Below are positions 53,657 to 63,646 of a stretch of DNA of 64,000 nt, one piece after another. Positions within the stretch are counted from its first letter, which is position 1, and each line of letters begins with the position of its first letter. The notes below the pieces were generated by a model. That model was not told where the DNA came from. It was given only the letters and a program-made list of their open reading frames with translations, and did not search any database. Position numbers and translations under genes: made by a program. The DNA comes from Parastagonospora avenae f. sp. tritici 18332-5 (lineage: Eukaryota; Ascomycota; Dothideomycetes; Pleosporales; Phaeosphaeriaceae), in the NCBI GenBank assembly GCA_022559985.1, contig JAFJTR010000032.1, positions 248,001 to 312,000 on the forward strand, read 5' to 3'.

Positions 53657-54959
53657 CTAATCGCTATCATCATATTTACTTCCCGCCACGTCTCCCAGCA
53701 AAATATCATCCGGCGCCGGCCCCCGATGATTCCGCACCCACTCCGTCTCCACACGAAAGAAAATCCACACCCACCGCCTAAACACCTCCAACACCTCCAT
53801 GGTGAAAATCCCGCCCTCGAGATCGTTGAAATGGTCCAGATGCGGGCTGAGCTTCAGGCTCCATGTACACCGCAACATGGCGTCCATCACGACCGCGCCG
53901 TAGTAGAATTCCTTGGCGTGGAACCACCGGTGGCGGCGCAGGCCCCAGGGGTACTCGGGATTGTTGCGTTCTTGTGGCGTGGAGAAGAGGCTGAGGTCCC
54001 AGTCGCGCGCGACGTCCCAGTAGAAGCTATAGCCGGAATTCACAACAACAGCGCCCATCCACATTCGAAAAAGCGTAGCTTCCGAGACGCCAAAGGTGGA
54101 GGAGTCGCGGGAGCGTTGGAGCGCGCTGAGGATGATGACGGGGAAGGCGGTGGAGTACTTCAGTGCGTTGGCGAGGTGCGTGCCGCCCCAGCCTGTTGCG
54201 GGGTTTATCTGGCCGGTGCGCTTGTTGGCTTTTTGCACGCGCATGTATTCTGTTATGCATTGGCGCAGGCGGATCAGGTAGGGAATGGCGATGATGAAGG
54301 GGACCATGAAGGCGCCGCCGCAGTTGCGGTTGGGCGGGCCGGTCGAGCTGTGCGAGCTGTCGAAGAACATGCAGAGGCTGACGAAGAGGTCGCCGAGTAC
54401 TTTTGCATAGCTCGTGAGCGCATCGGCGAGGAGAATGTCGCCGAATTTCCCGTCTGCGGCTTCGGCGATGCCCCCGATGCTTATGCGTTTGAGGGTTGCG
54501 AGGGTTCGGCTGCGGCCGTTGCGGGAGACGAAGGGTATGGGGGCGACGAAGCCGATTACGAGGACGAGGAGGTAGAGGTTTGGCAGGATTTGCCAGCTGG
54601 CGATGTCGACGGAGGAGCTGCCGGCTGTGACAATCCAGAAGAGGAGCAGCGAGAGGGCGAGGGGTATAGAGAGGAAGGTAGCGATGCGGTAGCAGGATAG
54701 GTGGTGCGAGGGGTGGTGTGGTGAGGAGCGTGACGGGTAGCGTATCAGGGACGGTACGTCGATTTTGATAAGGGAGAGGTAGTGGAGGTTAAGGCCCCAT
54801 GCCCATATGCCTGTGTCGTGTTAGCATGCTTGAGGACGGTGAAATTGTGCTACACGTATTCTCCATACCTAAGACGATAATAAGAGCAACGCGATATGGC
54901 AGCGGTAGAACGCGACTGAAGCTGTCCAGCTCAGGCTCGACCGCCGGATCACCATCCAT
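53657..54959 (-). CDS. erd1: EXS-domain membrane protein, ERD1-like
   Basis: Two exons, 54869-54959 and 53657-54810; 58-bp intron with a TGCTAAC branch site; 414 residues. Erd1 in yeast acts in Golgi phosphate recycling and retention of ER/Golgi proteins. Seen: LPLPYRVALIIVLGIWAWGLNLHYLSLI at the N-terminus (joined by splicing), several TM helices (IPLALSLLLFWIVTAG; LYLLVLVIGFVAPIPF), then the EXS block: PFIIAIPYLIRLRQCITEYM, HLANALKYSTAFPVIILSAL, VVVNSGYSFYWDVARDWDLS and FRRWVWIFFRVETEWVRNHRG. There is no SPX domain upstream, which separates it from Syg1/XPR1. A long antisense frame (53573-54700) is a shadow. Confidence 0.9.
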
Positions 54960-55466
54960 CTCGAAGTCGTATGCTCAATCCCAATACTGCAAACGCCGCG
55001 TGCCAGCTGTATTCTTCCCGAGAAATCATCCAGCCCTGCTCCTCCCTTTTTTTAAAACAAATCCCTCCGTGTCCAGCGAATGTGTCCTGTACGTCTATTG
55101 CGCAAGGGGTCCAAAAACAGTAGCGTGTCCCCTTCCCTTATGAGGTTTCGACACGCCAAAATCATGATCGCCCACCATCCCTGCAACTTACGTCAGCCAT
55201 CGTTTTCAGCCGCATCCTAACCGCATGCGCCTAGTACCGAGGCTTTCCCCAAAGCGAAGCAACCATGACACCATCATCGAGACGAACAGGTGACGCCCGC
55301 TCCGCCGTGTGTAATTGGGCGGTAATACGAAACGAATGCATTCCGCTACTTGGTGCTTCTTTTGCCTAGACCTCTAGATCATCTCCACGCTTCCCTCTCC
55401 ACACTACACCAGCAATTGACGTCGCGACTTGCACCTCCACCTTCACACATTCATCCTACCACAACA
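54960..55466. promoter_or_regulatory. Divergent promoter region
   Basis: 507 bp between the starts of the ERD1-like gene and the next small gene. No further gene seen. Confidence 0.45.
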
Positions 55467-55978
55467 ATGTCTCCTCTATCAGTCCCAAAAATATTCATGG
55501 CTGGAGGATCAGGCAAAGGCTCCCTTACCTTCTGTCTATGATATCCATGCTAACAAATACCAGTCGGCTTCGTCTACTACCTCTACATGCGCCAATACTG
55601 GTTCCCGAACCCGTACAAAACCCAAGGCGTGCAGAACATCGAAGACCGCTTCTCCGCCGGCGGCGGCCACCCCACACACACGCCCGGTTTCGCCACAAAG
55701 CGTGGTACGAGTAAATACTTGCCTGCGGGAAATCGCGCAGATACATCCCCACTGATACTATGTGCCAGGCTCGTCGACGGACAATGAGTCCAGGACGCAG
55801 GATGGCCACAAGGGCCCGGATTCGGAGCACTTTAAGGAGAATATCTCGAGTCAGCAGAGCGAGGTGAGTTTAGGAGTTGTGGACGGGGTGGAGGGGATGA
55901 CGGCTAATGTGTGTGATACAGCCTGTTTGGCCGGCGAAGTTCAATGAGATTCAGTACAATAATCCCAAGGGGAAATAG
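55467..55978 (+). CDS. Small conserved single-TM protein, unknown function
   Basis: Four exons: 55467-55512, 55564-55704, 55769-55863 and 55922-55978; 112 residues. Not recognised as a named family. Seen: short N-terminus, a hydrophobic start continuing VGFVYYLYMRQYWFPNPYKT, then a polar region (VQNIEDRFSAGGGHPTHTPG, FKENISSQQSE) and the tail PVWPAKFNEIQYNNPKGK. Introns 2 and 3 are ordinary GT-AG. Intron 1 has no usable GT donor: the best model is a 51-bp GC-AG intron, CAG|GCAAAG to TACCAG, with an ATGCTAAC branch site; it keeps the frame. An internal ATG at 55497 would give a protein ten residues shorter. Confidence 0.68.
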
Positions 55979-56469
55979 ACGGCTCGTCCAGGACTGACTG
56001 AGCGATGGGACGGAGGCACATACGACTGAAATGACCCGACGGTGGTCACGGTGGTCACACGAAAAAGGCATGCGGCGTGGAGTGCGATGCGAAAGAATAT
56101 TGTATACCACATGAAAAGGCTCATTGCTTATAGATTCACAGCATAGATGCAAATAAAAAGAGAGATAAAAGTTCAACATACACATCTATGGCAACAGACG
56201 CATTCGAAAGTGTTCATATAGTCATGACCATTCAATTGCTTGTTTTCGGTATGTTCTTTGGAGGTTTCTAGCTGATTAGGTAGCTAGCACCCGGTGACGT
56301 AGCCCAATGCCCAGGCAATCAACCCAGGCAATCAACCCAATCATACGCGGTGCTATTGTAGTCCTACATCATATCGTAACGCCAAAGCCTTCAGGCCAAC
56401 CTTTTGAACGCCGAGAAATGCCCATCAAACTCCTTGCACATCCGTCATGTTCACGCTTCCAGGCCAAGC
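55979..56469. other. Intergenic between convergent genes
   Basis: Two direct copies of a 13-bp unit CCCAGGCAATCAA lie at 56310-56335. Nothing else recognised. Confidence 0.55.
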
Positions 56470-57051
56470 CTAGAAGTTGTTCTGCTCCCTGGCCACACGC
56501 TCCTGCTCGCCCTCGCTGACAATCTTCTTGCCGAGCCACTCCGTCTGGAAGCTGCGCTTCAGGTCCTCGAGGTCCTGGACGACTTCCCTGCAGCACTTAA
56601 TGATGGCATCCTTGGGTGTGATGCTGCCGTCGGTCGAGACACGGAGCTCAAAAGTCGCGAACAAAGGATGTGGGACCTTGTATGCAGAGAAGGTGATGTA
56701 CGGGGCCTTGAGGAGGCGCTGGGAGATGAGGTTGCCGAGCGTGTGGTCTTCTTTGTTGAAGGTGAAGATGCCGGTGTTAGGGACGCCTGGGGTAGCGGGG
56801 TTAGTTTGAGTGTCAGAGGGGATGGTGGGGTGGCAGGTGGACTTACGGGTCTCCTCCTTGTACTCGATCTTCTGCTGACCGTCGTCAAGCAGGAAGAGCT
56901 CGAATCTACAGTCGGCGTCATGGTCAGCTTTATGCGACACGAAACGGTTGTCCTTGGTCGCGTCGCGGAGTCCACAGTTCGGGTCGTGCTCGATAAGTGC
57001 ACCGATCTTGGGGCTCCAGCAGGGCGCAGTTGCGCTGTCGGGTACGCTCAT
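56470..57051 (-). CDS. rpb11: RNA polymerase II subunit RPB11
   Basis: Two exons as modelled, 56847-57051 and 56470-56786, with a 60-bp intron that contains no in-frame stop and is a multiple of three; its GTAAGT donor and CCCCAG acceptor, and the restored KEETRVPNTGIFTFNKEDHT, show it is removed. 173 residues. Rpb11 pairs with Rpb3 in the polymerase assembly platform. Seen: FELFLLDDGQQKIEYKEET, EDHTLGNLISQRLLKAPYIT, FSAYKVPHPL, FELRVSTDGS and CCREVVQDLEDLKRSF. Oddity: about 45 residues precede FELFLLDDG, where relatives have about 6. MSVPD directly followed by RFELF would look normal, so a further intron is likely in 56900-57035, but no GT donor in the right phase was found. Confidence 0.88.
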   Translation of the reverse strand: MSVPDSATAPCWSPKIGALIEHDPNCGLRDATKDNRFVSHKADHDADCRFELFLLDDGQQKIEYKEETRKSTCHPTIPSDTQTNPATPGVPNTGIFTFNKEDHTLGNLISQRLLKAPYITFSAYKVPHPLFATFELRVSTDGSITPKDAIIKCCREVVQDLEDLKRSFQTEWLGKKIVSEGEQERVAREQNNF

Positions 57052-57843
57052 GTTGTCTTTGCTGTTGATCGTTGTGTGCTATCTTCGTTGCGGTGCGTGC
57101 TGGGACGTCGCGACGACGGGGTTTATATTCGTGGAGGGTCATATTTCAGGGTCGCGTGCGCTTTGCGCCGTCGTGTGCCGAGATTGCGTGATGAAGTGAA
57201 GAGCATGGTGGTGGGACCCTCTCATGGTGAAGTGAGGGCGCTCATCAACATACCCTTCGATGCCGTCTTGGACGGACGTCTTTAAACCCATGATCGTGTG
57301 GACTTGTCGTATGCGTTCGTATGGTCCGGGATGATGGAAAGGAAGAGAAGAAGGAATTTCACATACCTGTCAGGCGCGTTCATATTGACTGTCCTATGGT
57401 CCTGCCTGTTCTATGCTCTGCTCTTTCCAAGTTCGAGGCCGCTACTTCCTCGAGTGCGTGCGCAGATTAAGAATATATGTAGTTGAGCGCACGTTGTTAT
57501 TAAACTAGGGAGATAGAAATAGAGCGAAGTGAGGGTGCTGCGACAAGACGTAGGTGGAGCTAACGGTTGATGCGCGCTGAAAGAGGATCGCGGAAGTGAG
57601 GTCGGGGTTCCGCATCCAATGTCCTTTGTCGCTCACCGCCTTGCATTATTCACCACACCACTAGCGGCACACACTGCTGCCTCGGGCTGCAACGACAAAG
57701 CTTCTACACCGACCGAGTAACCCTGTGTATCAATTTTCGAGTCCAGGTTGTAGCTTTCGCAAGTCTAAGATCACTTCGACATCTCGAAGAATGGCACTAC
57801 ACGTACTGGAGATGTCCAACCTACTAGGGAAAGTTCACAGTGT

Positions 57844-57941
57844 CATCATATAGCCTGAAGCTATCCACGGTATATAAAGGTCTCACTTAGACGGCAAACT
57901 CATCTGTATAGCTTTAAGAACCCTGGTTGCTTACCATCATA
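57844..57941. repeat. Hairpin repeat copy
   Basis: Left arm TAGCCTGAAGCTATCCACGG from 57851; right arm CTGTATAGCTTTAAG, then the family tail CCCTGGTTGCTTACCATCAT. CATCATA flanks both sides (57844-57850 and 57935-57941), either a 7-bp target duplication or part of the element. Confidence 0.65.
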
Positions 57942-57989
57942 CTTGTACAGCTCATAGTCTACATGCCAGTAGAACTCAGCAGGCAGCAT

Positions 57990-58020
57990 TGATTGATCCG
58001 ATAGCCTGAAGGTATTCGCA
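57990..58020. repeat. Half copy of the hairpin repeat
   Basis: GATAGCCTGAAGGTATTCGC matches the family's left arm GATAGCCTGAAGCTATACAC at 16 of 20 bases; no right arm follows. Confidence 0.35.
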
Positions 58021-58082
58021 GATATGATACAGGAACCATTTTAATGAGCAGTAGCCGCCCCCGAACGCCTGCACACCCAGAC

Positions 58083-58706
58083 TCATCCCTTCTCCTTGAC
58101 CTCGATGTCCATCCTCTGCACATAAATATCGTACTCGCATAGCTTGGTTGCATTTTCCATGAAAACCATATGCAAAGTCAAGCAGCCCAAACTATCGAAG
58201 CCCCAACCAATCTCATTCCTTCTCACACAGTGAAACCTTGTGAACTCGGGATTGACGACCTTGCCCTCAGGCTTAAGCTCGACGAACACGGGCCTCTTTT
58301 CCTTGGTGAGATACGCCTTCTTGCCTTCCCAAAACATCTCCATCAATGCCGTGTTGGCCAGGTCCTCGGAGGGGATGTTGTCCTTGCGTGAAATGATGTT
58401 CTTCTCGACGAGGGGCGTGGACTTGCGCGTGCGCAGTTCGGCGATGACGGAGTACATCTGGGAGCTTTTGGGTAGAGCCATTTCAAGGAAGATCTTCATT
58501 TGAGTTCGCATGGCGTTGACATAGCATTTCTGGAGGGGCCATCGTAGGTTGATCGAAAAAATGGCGTATTTGCTGTGTAGGACGGCGGTGATGTGATAAG
58601 TCTCATCGATCTCGAGTTCTTCAACATCGGAATCAGCGGGCTTTGGGCGCTTTGGATTTGGGGCGACCATGTCAGCCGCGCGCCTCTTGGATGCTGGAGT
58701 GGTCAT
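58083..58706 (-). CDS. Hypothetical protein
   Basis: Not recognised. Single exon, 207 residues. Seen: a basic N-terminus with KRRAADMVAPNPKRPKP resembling a bipartite nuclear signal, an acidic patch (SDVEELEIDE), then a folded-looking part with alternating hydrophobic strands (YHITAVLHSKYAIFSINLRW; FTRFHCVRRNEIGWGFDSLG; LTLHMVFMENATKLCEYDIY). No TM or signal peptide. Codon use resembles its neighbours and no stop interrupts it, so it is likely real. Same strand as the ligase gene, 212 bp downstream of that gene's stop. Confidence 0.62.
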   Translation of the reverse strand: MTTPASKRRAADMVAPNPKRPKPADSDVEELEIDETYHITAVLHSKYAIFSINLRWPLQKCYVNAMRTQMKIFLEMALPKSSQMYSVIAELRTRKSTPLVEKNIISRKDNIPSEDLANTALMEMFWEGKKAYLTKEKRPVFVELKPEGKVVNPEFTRFHCVRRNEIGWGFDSLGCLTLHMVFMENATKLCEYDIYVQRMDIEVKEKG

Positions 58707-58917
58707 GTTGTGCTGCAGCTCGTTTCTCTCGACAGAAGATGTTGATGTTGACGCGTGTGCAGTAGAGAGTATGGGCTTTATGATTTTGGAGGATAGCTGA
58801 TTTGTTCTCGAATGAAGTAAGATTGAGCCGAGAGTCGGAGGGATGGGATCGAAAGGGATCGTATGGGATCAAACGAGAGCTTGTAAGGTCGAGACTGAAT
58901 TACCAAGCTACTGCTAT

Positions 58918-60736
58918 CTATAGCTTTGCCTTTACCCCAGCATCCATCTCCTCCTGTGCCTTTACCTTGAGGACTCTCCTCAAAATCTTACCCGAAATGC
59001 TCTTTGGAATCTCATCCACGAATCTCACTCCACCCCTCAGCTTCTTGTGATGTGCTACCTTTGCGCTCAGCCAGTCTGCAATCTCTTTCGCTTCCGCCTC
59101 AGTCTTACCCAGACCATCCTTGGGCACAACATACGCCCTCGGGATCTCAGTCGCCTGCTCTTTGTCATACAGGCCAATGACTGCGCAGTCCAGCACATTC
59201 GGGTGCGAGACCAGAAGTCCCTCGAGTTCTGCGGGCGGGACCTGGAAACCCTTGTATTTGATGAGCTCCTTGACGCGGTCTGTAATGTAGAAGTTTCCTT
59301 CTTTGTCTTGATATCCGACATCGCCAGTCTTGAAGTAGCCATCCGAAGTTAGTGCATGTGCAGTGCCTTCTGGATTGTTCAAGTAGCCTTTGAACACATT
59401 CGGTCCCTTGATCCAGAGCTCTCCAACTTCACCAACAGGCATTTCTTTCTCGTCGGCTGACATGTATTTGGCAGTCTGATTTGGTAGTAGAGTGCCCACC
59501 GAGCCAATAGTCTTGTTCCAGTCGCCCCACGACTGAGTGTGGGTTGTAGGGCTCGTTTCCGATAGACCATAACCTTGCTTTACGGGGATGCCGAGACGCT
59601 TGTGGACGGTCTCGACAAGCTCGCGGGTCAAAGGAGCAGCACCAGAGTTCATCATGCGAATCGTGCTGAAATCGTACTTAGAAACAATGGGGCTCTTTCC
59701 TAGGAGCAGCACAACAGGTGGAACCACGTAAGCGAACGTGACCTTCAATTCCTGTATGAATTTGCAAAAGTCTTCGAGATCAAACTTTGGCATGACGACG
59801 AGCTGGAGACCAGAGTACAAGCTCTGATGTATCAAGCATGTCAGACCTATCGTTCTTCAGTACAAAGTTTGTCGTATGTGTTCGGAGACCTTACCGTAGA
59901 TATGAAAGAAGGGGAGGAAGGCAAGCAACTTGTCACCCTCGTTTGTAGGGCCACCTGTTGGCTGGAGCAGGCCGGCTTCTCCCGCCTTAAGCATCAACGT
60001 GTTTGCAACGATGTTTCTGTGGGTGAGCATCACGCCCTTTGGATGTCCTGAATAGTGTCAGTTATTTTGCTTCGTCTTCTTCCTGAAGAATATATGTACC
60101 TGTTGTCCCTGAGGAATACACCAAGAAAGCAAGGTCTTCCGCTGGGTTCTTCGCCTTGGTTCTCCGATATTTCGCAGAACCTGCGGTATTTACGATGCTT
60201 GTGAAGTGTTTGACTTTATGGGACGGATCCTTCTGATCGCCCATGACAATAACCTTATCCAGCGGAATTCCAACTTGCTTTGCAGCCTCCTGTGCATTCT
60301 TGATGAAGGGCAGCTGTGTAACAATGGCCCTGGCACCGGAATCTTTCAGTTGGAAGACGAGTTCCTCAACAGTGTAGTTGGGATTGGCAGGAGATAGGAT
60401 TCCGCCGGCCCAATGGCATCCCCATGTGATTGCAGGCGTATCGATGCAATTAGGTGTGTAAAGACAGAGCACCTCGCCCTTTTGCCAGTCCCAGAGGTGC
60501 TTCAATCCTTTGCCAAAATTGGCAGCAGCATCTTTGACCTGCCCATAGGTGTATGAGCGCTTAGTGTATGGGTCGAAGTAGATCACTTGTTGATGTTGTT
60601 AGGTTTGAGAACTGATCTACGTTGATGGTAACATACCTTTGTCATCACCAAAAGCCCTATCCTTCCTTTCAAAGAGGAACGCCCAGAGATCTACATCGGG
60701 GATATCTATGCTAGGGTACGTTGATTCGGTCGGCAT
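58918..60736 (-). CDS. Acyl-CoA ligase, 4-coumarate:CoA ligase-like, PTS1 -AKL
   Basis: Four exons: 60637-60736, 60100-60585, 59895-60047 and 58918-59846; introns of 51, 52 and 48 bp; 555 residues. Adenylate-forming enzyme that activates a carboxylic acid to its CoA thioester via an acyl-AMP. Seen: FLVYSSGTTGHPKGVMLTHRN (A3 core), LAFLPFFHIYGLTCLIHQSL, GYGLSETSPTTHTQ (A5), GELWIKGPNVFKGYLN, DGYFKTGDVGYQDKEGNFYI and DRVKELIKYKGFQVPPAELE (A7-A8), and the catalytic Lys in PKSISGKILRR (A10). The last residues are AKL, a peroxisomal targeting signal. The substrate may be a phenylpropanoid or a medium/long fatty acid. Its start faces a thioesterase-like gene 378 bp away. Confidence 0.93.
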
Positions 60737-61114
60737 GACGTGAGAGGTCGAGCTCGTGAAAGCAATTCAATGTGTCTATGGAAGATGTGCAGCGGAGCAA
60801 AGATAAAGCGCAAAAGACATTCTAACGCGACAAAGCATTCCGAACCGAGCGAGCTCCCGTGTCACGGCTAGCCATGGGTCAGAAGGGCGATGGCTGCGGA
60901 GTGACGATGGTCAGGCCGGGGTTCTCCCCACACTTTTGGGCCAGCGGCCGAGGCACTTTCCGAGTCCGGAATGGCGCACAAGCAGGCCCGAGGTCATGGA
61001 TAAGCCACGCTGAAGCTTGAAGCAGTTGTCAACATTGCGACGTAGTGAATGACAGCACGCACGTAATCCTAAAAGAATTAGATCCAGCGGAGCTACGTAA
61101 ACCGCAACTTCATT
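60737..61114. promoter_or_regulatory. Shared divergent promoter, ligase / thioesterase-like
   Basis: 378 bp between the two start codons. No TATA box seen. The arrangement suggests joint expression. Confidence 0.55.
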
Positions 61115-62208
61115 ATGCCGGGCTGGGAGGAAGCTACGACTGTGCAGAAGGTGTCGTCGAACGTGTACACAGCTACGTTACATGACGACTGGTGTATAGG
61201 TAGTGGTAAGTTCTCCTGCAATTGCAGTCATCAAGTCCATTACTACTTATGGATATTTAATGCTGTTTCTCATCTGATAGCCTGGAGTTATACACAGCAT
61301 CGCGAGGTTTCGGTTGCGCAGTGAGGCCCTCTGTATAGCTCCAGGCGTCCTGCTTTCCATCGTATGAAATAACATTTTGGCACACCAGATACTGACCAGA
61401 CTTAGTTCCCAATGGAGGCTACGTGACTGGATTGATATTGCAAGTCGTCAAAACCCACTTCACCACATCATTAGCAAAACAAGATCAACCACACACAATA
61501 GCTCTGCATGTCGAGTTCTTAAGACGGACACAGGCCGGCAGAGCTACCTTCAAGGTTGACGATGTCAAGCTCGGTCGCCAAACATCCATCGTTCATGTCT
61601 CCATGGAGCAAGACGGACGTCAGGAAATTGTCGCATACGTGACCAACTCCAATATTACCAAGGAAGGGGGCTTCTCTTTTGACACCGAGTACAAGCTCTC
61701 CCCGTCTGTTATACCCGTGGACATAGCCAAGTTGGAGCAAGACGCGGATCCAAATTGGGCACGCCAGAAAGAAATGCCGTTCGCCAAGTTCCGAAAGGCT
61801 AGCAGCCGAGTCCAGTTCCACTTCCCTCGGATCGGACATACGCTGAAGAGCGGTGCCGATGAGTGGCTTTGCTTCTCGGATGGTAGCAATTTCACCGACA
61901 CATCGATTGGCTTTGTCGCCGACATGTTTCCACAAATCATCGAGCGGCATCGGGACCAGAAGCAAGGGCCATTCTGGTATCCCACGTTGTTATTGAATTT
62001 GGATATCAAGAAGGCGCTGCCGAAGGAAGGCGTGAAATGGCTGCAGATCCGTGTGGAGATGAAGAAGATCAAGAATGGAAGGATGGACCTGGAGGTATTT
62101 GTCCATGACGCCGAGGGTGATCTTGTGGCATTGAGCCATCATGTGGGTTTTGTATTGGATGCGTCGCGGAACACTGCGGCAAGGACGAATTCGGATAGTA
62201 AGATTTAG
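61115..62208 (+). CDS. Thioesterase-like (hot-dog fold) protein, C-terminus -SKI
   Basis: Two exons, 61115-61205 and 61406-62208, separated by a 200-bp intron that contains a hairpin repeat; 297 residues. Seen: WCIGS at the exon 1 end joined to VPNGGYVTGLILQVVKTHF, the opening helix of TesB/thioesterase-like double hot-dog proteins; HVEFLRRTQAGRATFKVDDV; FPRIGHTLKSGADEWLCFSD; and the C-terminal hot-dog (FWYPTLLLNLDIKKALP, WLQIRVEMKKIKNGRMDLEV, LVALSHHVGFVLDAS). Such enzymes usually hydrolyse acyl-CoA. It ends SKI, a variant PTS1. With the divergent -AKL ligase this suggests a peroxisomal acyl-CoA activation/release pair (inference). The intron's GTAAGT donor, TACTGAC branch and CTTAG acceptor are sound. 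Confidence 0.85.
61271..61364. repeat. Hairpin repeat copy inside the thioesterase-like gene intron
   Basis: From CATCTGATAGCCTGGAG to CTTTCCATCGTA; left arm GCCTGGAGTTATACACAGCA, right arm CTGTATAGCTCCAGGC. Lies wholly inside intron 61206-61405 and makes up about half of it. Confidence 0.72.
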
Positions 62209-62257
62209 TTGTTTTGATACTGCAGTTCAAATACGGCGGAAAATGAATAGTGAAATT

Positions 62258-62352
62258 GAGTAGGCTGAAGCTATACACAGTATCACCAGTCTTCAATCAT
62301 GACGGCAAGGCACCGTGTATAGCTTCAAGCACCCTAGTCGCTTTCCATCATA
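62258..62352. repeat. Hairpin repeat copy
   Basis: Left arm GGCTGAAGCTATACACAGTA from 62263, right arm CGTGTATAGCTTCAAGC to 62330, then tail CGCTTTCCATCATA to 62352. The best-preserved inverted arms after the copy at 62.6 kb. Confidence 0.72.
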
Positions 62353-62566
62353 GGTGATAACCTGCAGCATATCTGTAGTTTATACGGTCGAATGACTGTA
62401 TACTTCATACCAATTCTGAAAGGCACTGCTCAAGCTTCTGCGTAGAACCAAAAGATGCGATAAATTCAGTGCTCTGAACTGAACATGCCATATCGCACAC
62501 TGTATATACTGAAAAGCGTGCTGCAAATAAGACGGTGAGCCATTGGGCGTGCACTGACAAGTGGCC

Positions 62567-62659
62567 CATCTGATGACCTGAAGCTATCTATATGATTTTC
62601 CCGTCGCACTCGAAACCTAGCAATACTGTGTATAGCCTCAGGCTACTGGCTTGCCGATT
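62567..62659. repeat. Hairpin repeat copy
   Basis: Starts CATCTGATGACCTGAAGC; right arm AATACTGTGTATAGCCTCAG and tail GGCTACTGGCTTGCCGATT. Its reverse complement matches the copy in the Zn2Cys6 pseudogene intron over about 40 bases. Confidence 0.72.
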
Positions 62660-63018
62660 AATAACCGTTCATTTTCTCCCGTAATTGATCCCCGGCAGTA
62701 TGGAATCGTATGAACGTTTGTGCTGAAGACTTTGACATGAATAGATTCCGAGTGTTTGCGAACACATCGTTGTGAGAGCGGCGTGTTTCAAAATTTCGAA
62801 CCTTTCCAAAGACTGAGTATAACGCATGCTTCTTGGAAGTCAGGAGACTAGCAAATGTTCAATGTTCTGAAAGTGAAGTTCTCGCCTGGGCGGCACCTGC
62901 AATATGAAAATCTTGGCGCTAATCACGTGCTGTCTGGTCGTTAGCGTCGTTTTGGCGCACACTCAATATTCTCGCGAGCTACTCCACCTCTCTCTATCGA
63001 ACACCAACGACCGCCAAC

Positions 63019-63646
63019 ATGCCGAAGGAAGTCAAGCAGAAGTCCGGCCTCATCGTCGGCCTCAACGCTGGCCACAGTACGTTCGCTCCTTCCGCATCGC
63101 TCGAGTCGCACCCGATTGTCCCACGAGACCGACCACTCGCCGCGAATTTCAAGAAACAACGAACGCTTGCTAACAAGATGAACAGAGGTCACCCCAAGGA
63201 CCCCCGCCCCCAGGATCTCCAGGAGGAAGGGTTTCCTGTCCAAGCGCACCGCTTTCGTCCGCGAGATCACCCGTGAGGTCGCTGGGTACGTACATCTATT
63301 TCAGCGAGGTGGAGCGGCATTTGTGCGCAACAAGCGTCTAGCAGCACCACCTCAATCAGGCCGCATCAATGAACACCTTCTAACATCTCTGCTTGCAGAC
63401 TCGCCCCATACGAGAAGCGTGTCATCGAATTGCTCCGTAACTCCAAGGACAAGCGTGCCCGTCGTCTTGCGAAGAAGAGGGTATGTCTCCACACACATCC
63501 GGCACTCAATCGGCCGCTGCTGTCAACATTGCGGCACATCACGAACTCTCACTAACGATTCACAGCTCGGTACCTTCGGTCGTGCTAAGAGGAAGGTTGA
63601 GGAGATGACCAACGTCATCGCCGAGTCGAGGCGTGCGGGTCACTAA
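63019..63646 (+). CDS. rpl36: 60S ribosomal protein L36 (eL36)
   Basis: Four exons: 63019-63076, 63186-63285, 63399-63480 and 63566-63646; introns of 109, 113 and 85 bp; 106 residues, normal size. Seen after splicing: MPKEVKQKSGLIVGLNAGHK, TPRTPAPRISRRKGFLSKRT, FVREITREVAGLAPYEKRVI, ELLRNSKDKRARRLAKKR and LGTFGRAKRKVEEMTNVIAE. Introns are longer than the window's norm, as is common in ribosomal-protein genes. High basic content and strong codon bias towards C-ending codons are visible in the coding exons. Confidence 0.97.

Larger units (their letters stand above)
57052..58082. other. Intergenic with hairpin repeats
   Basis: 1.0 kb holding the RPB11 promoter, one full hairpin repeat (57844-57941) and one half copy (about 57990-58020). 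No gene recognised. Confidence 0.5.
62209..63018. other. Intergenic with two hairpin repeats
   Basis: Holds the 3' flank of the thioesterase-like gene, two full repeat copies and the RPL36 promoter. No other gene recognised. Confidence 0.55.

Noticed and set aside
53573..54700. 375-codon plus frame opposite the ERD1-like gene
   Set aside because: Shadow of the EXS protein; glycine/alanine/glutamate-rich reading with no motif.
61279..62645. Interpreting the repeats as classical introner-like elements
   Set aside because: Introners are themselves whole introns with splice sites at their ends; these repeats lie within a larger intron or between genes and do not start with GT or end with AG.
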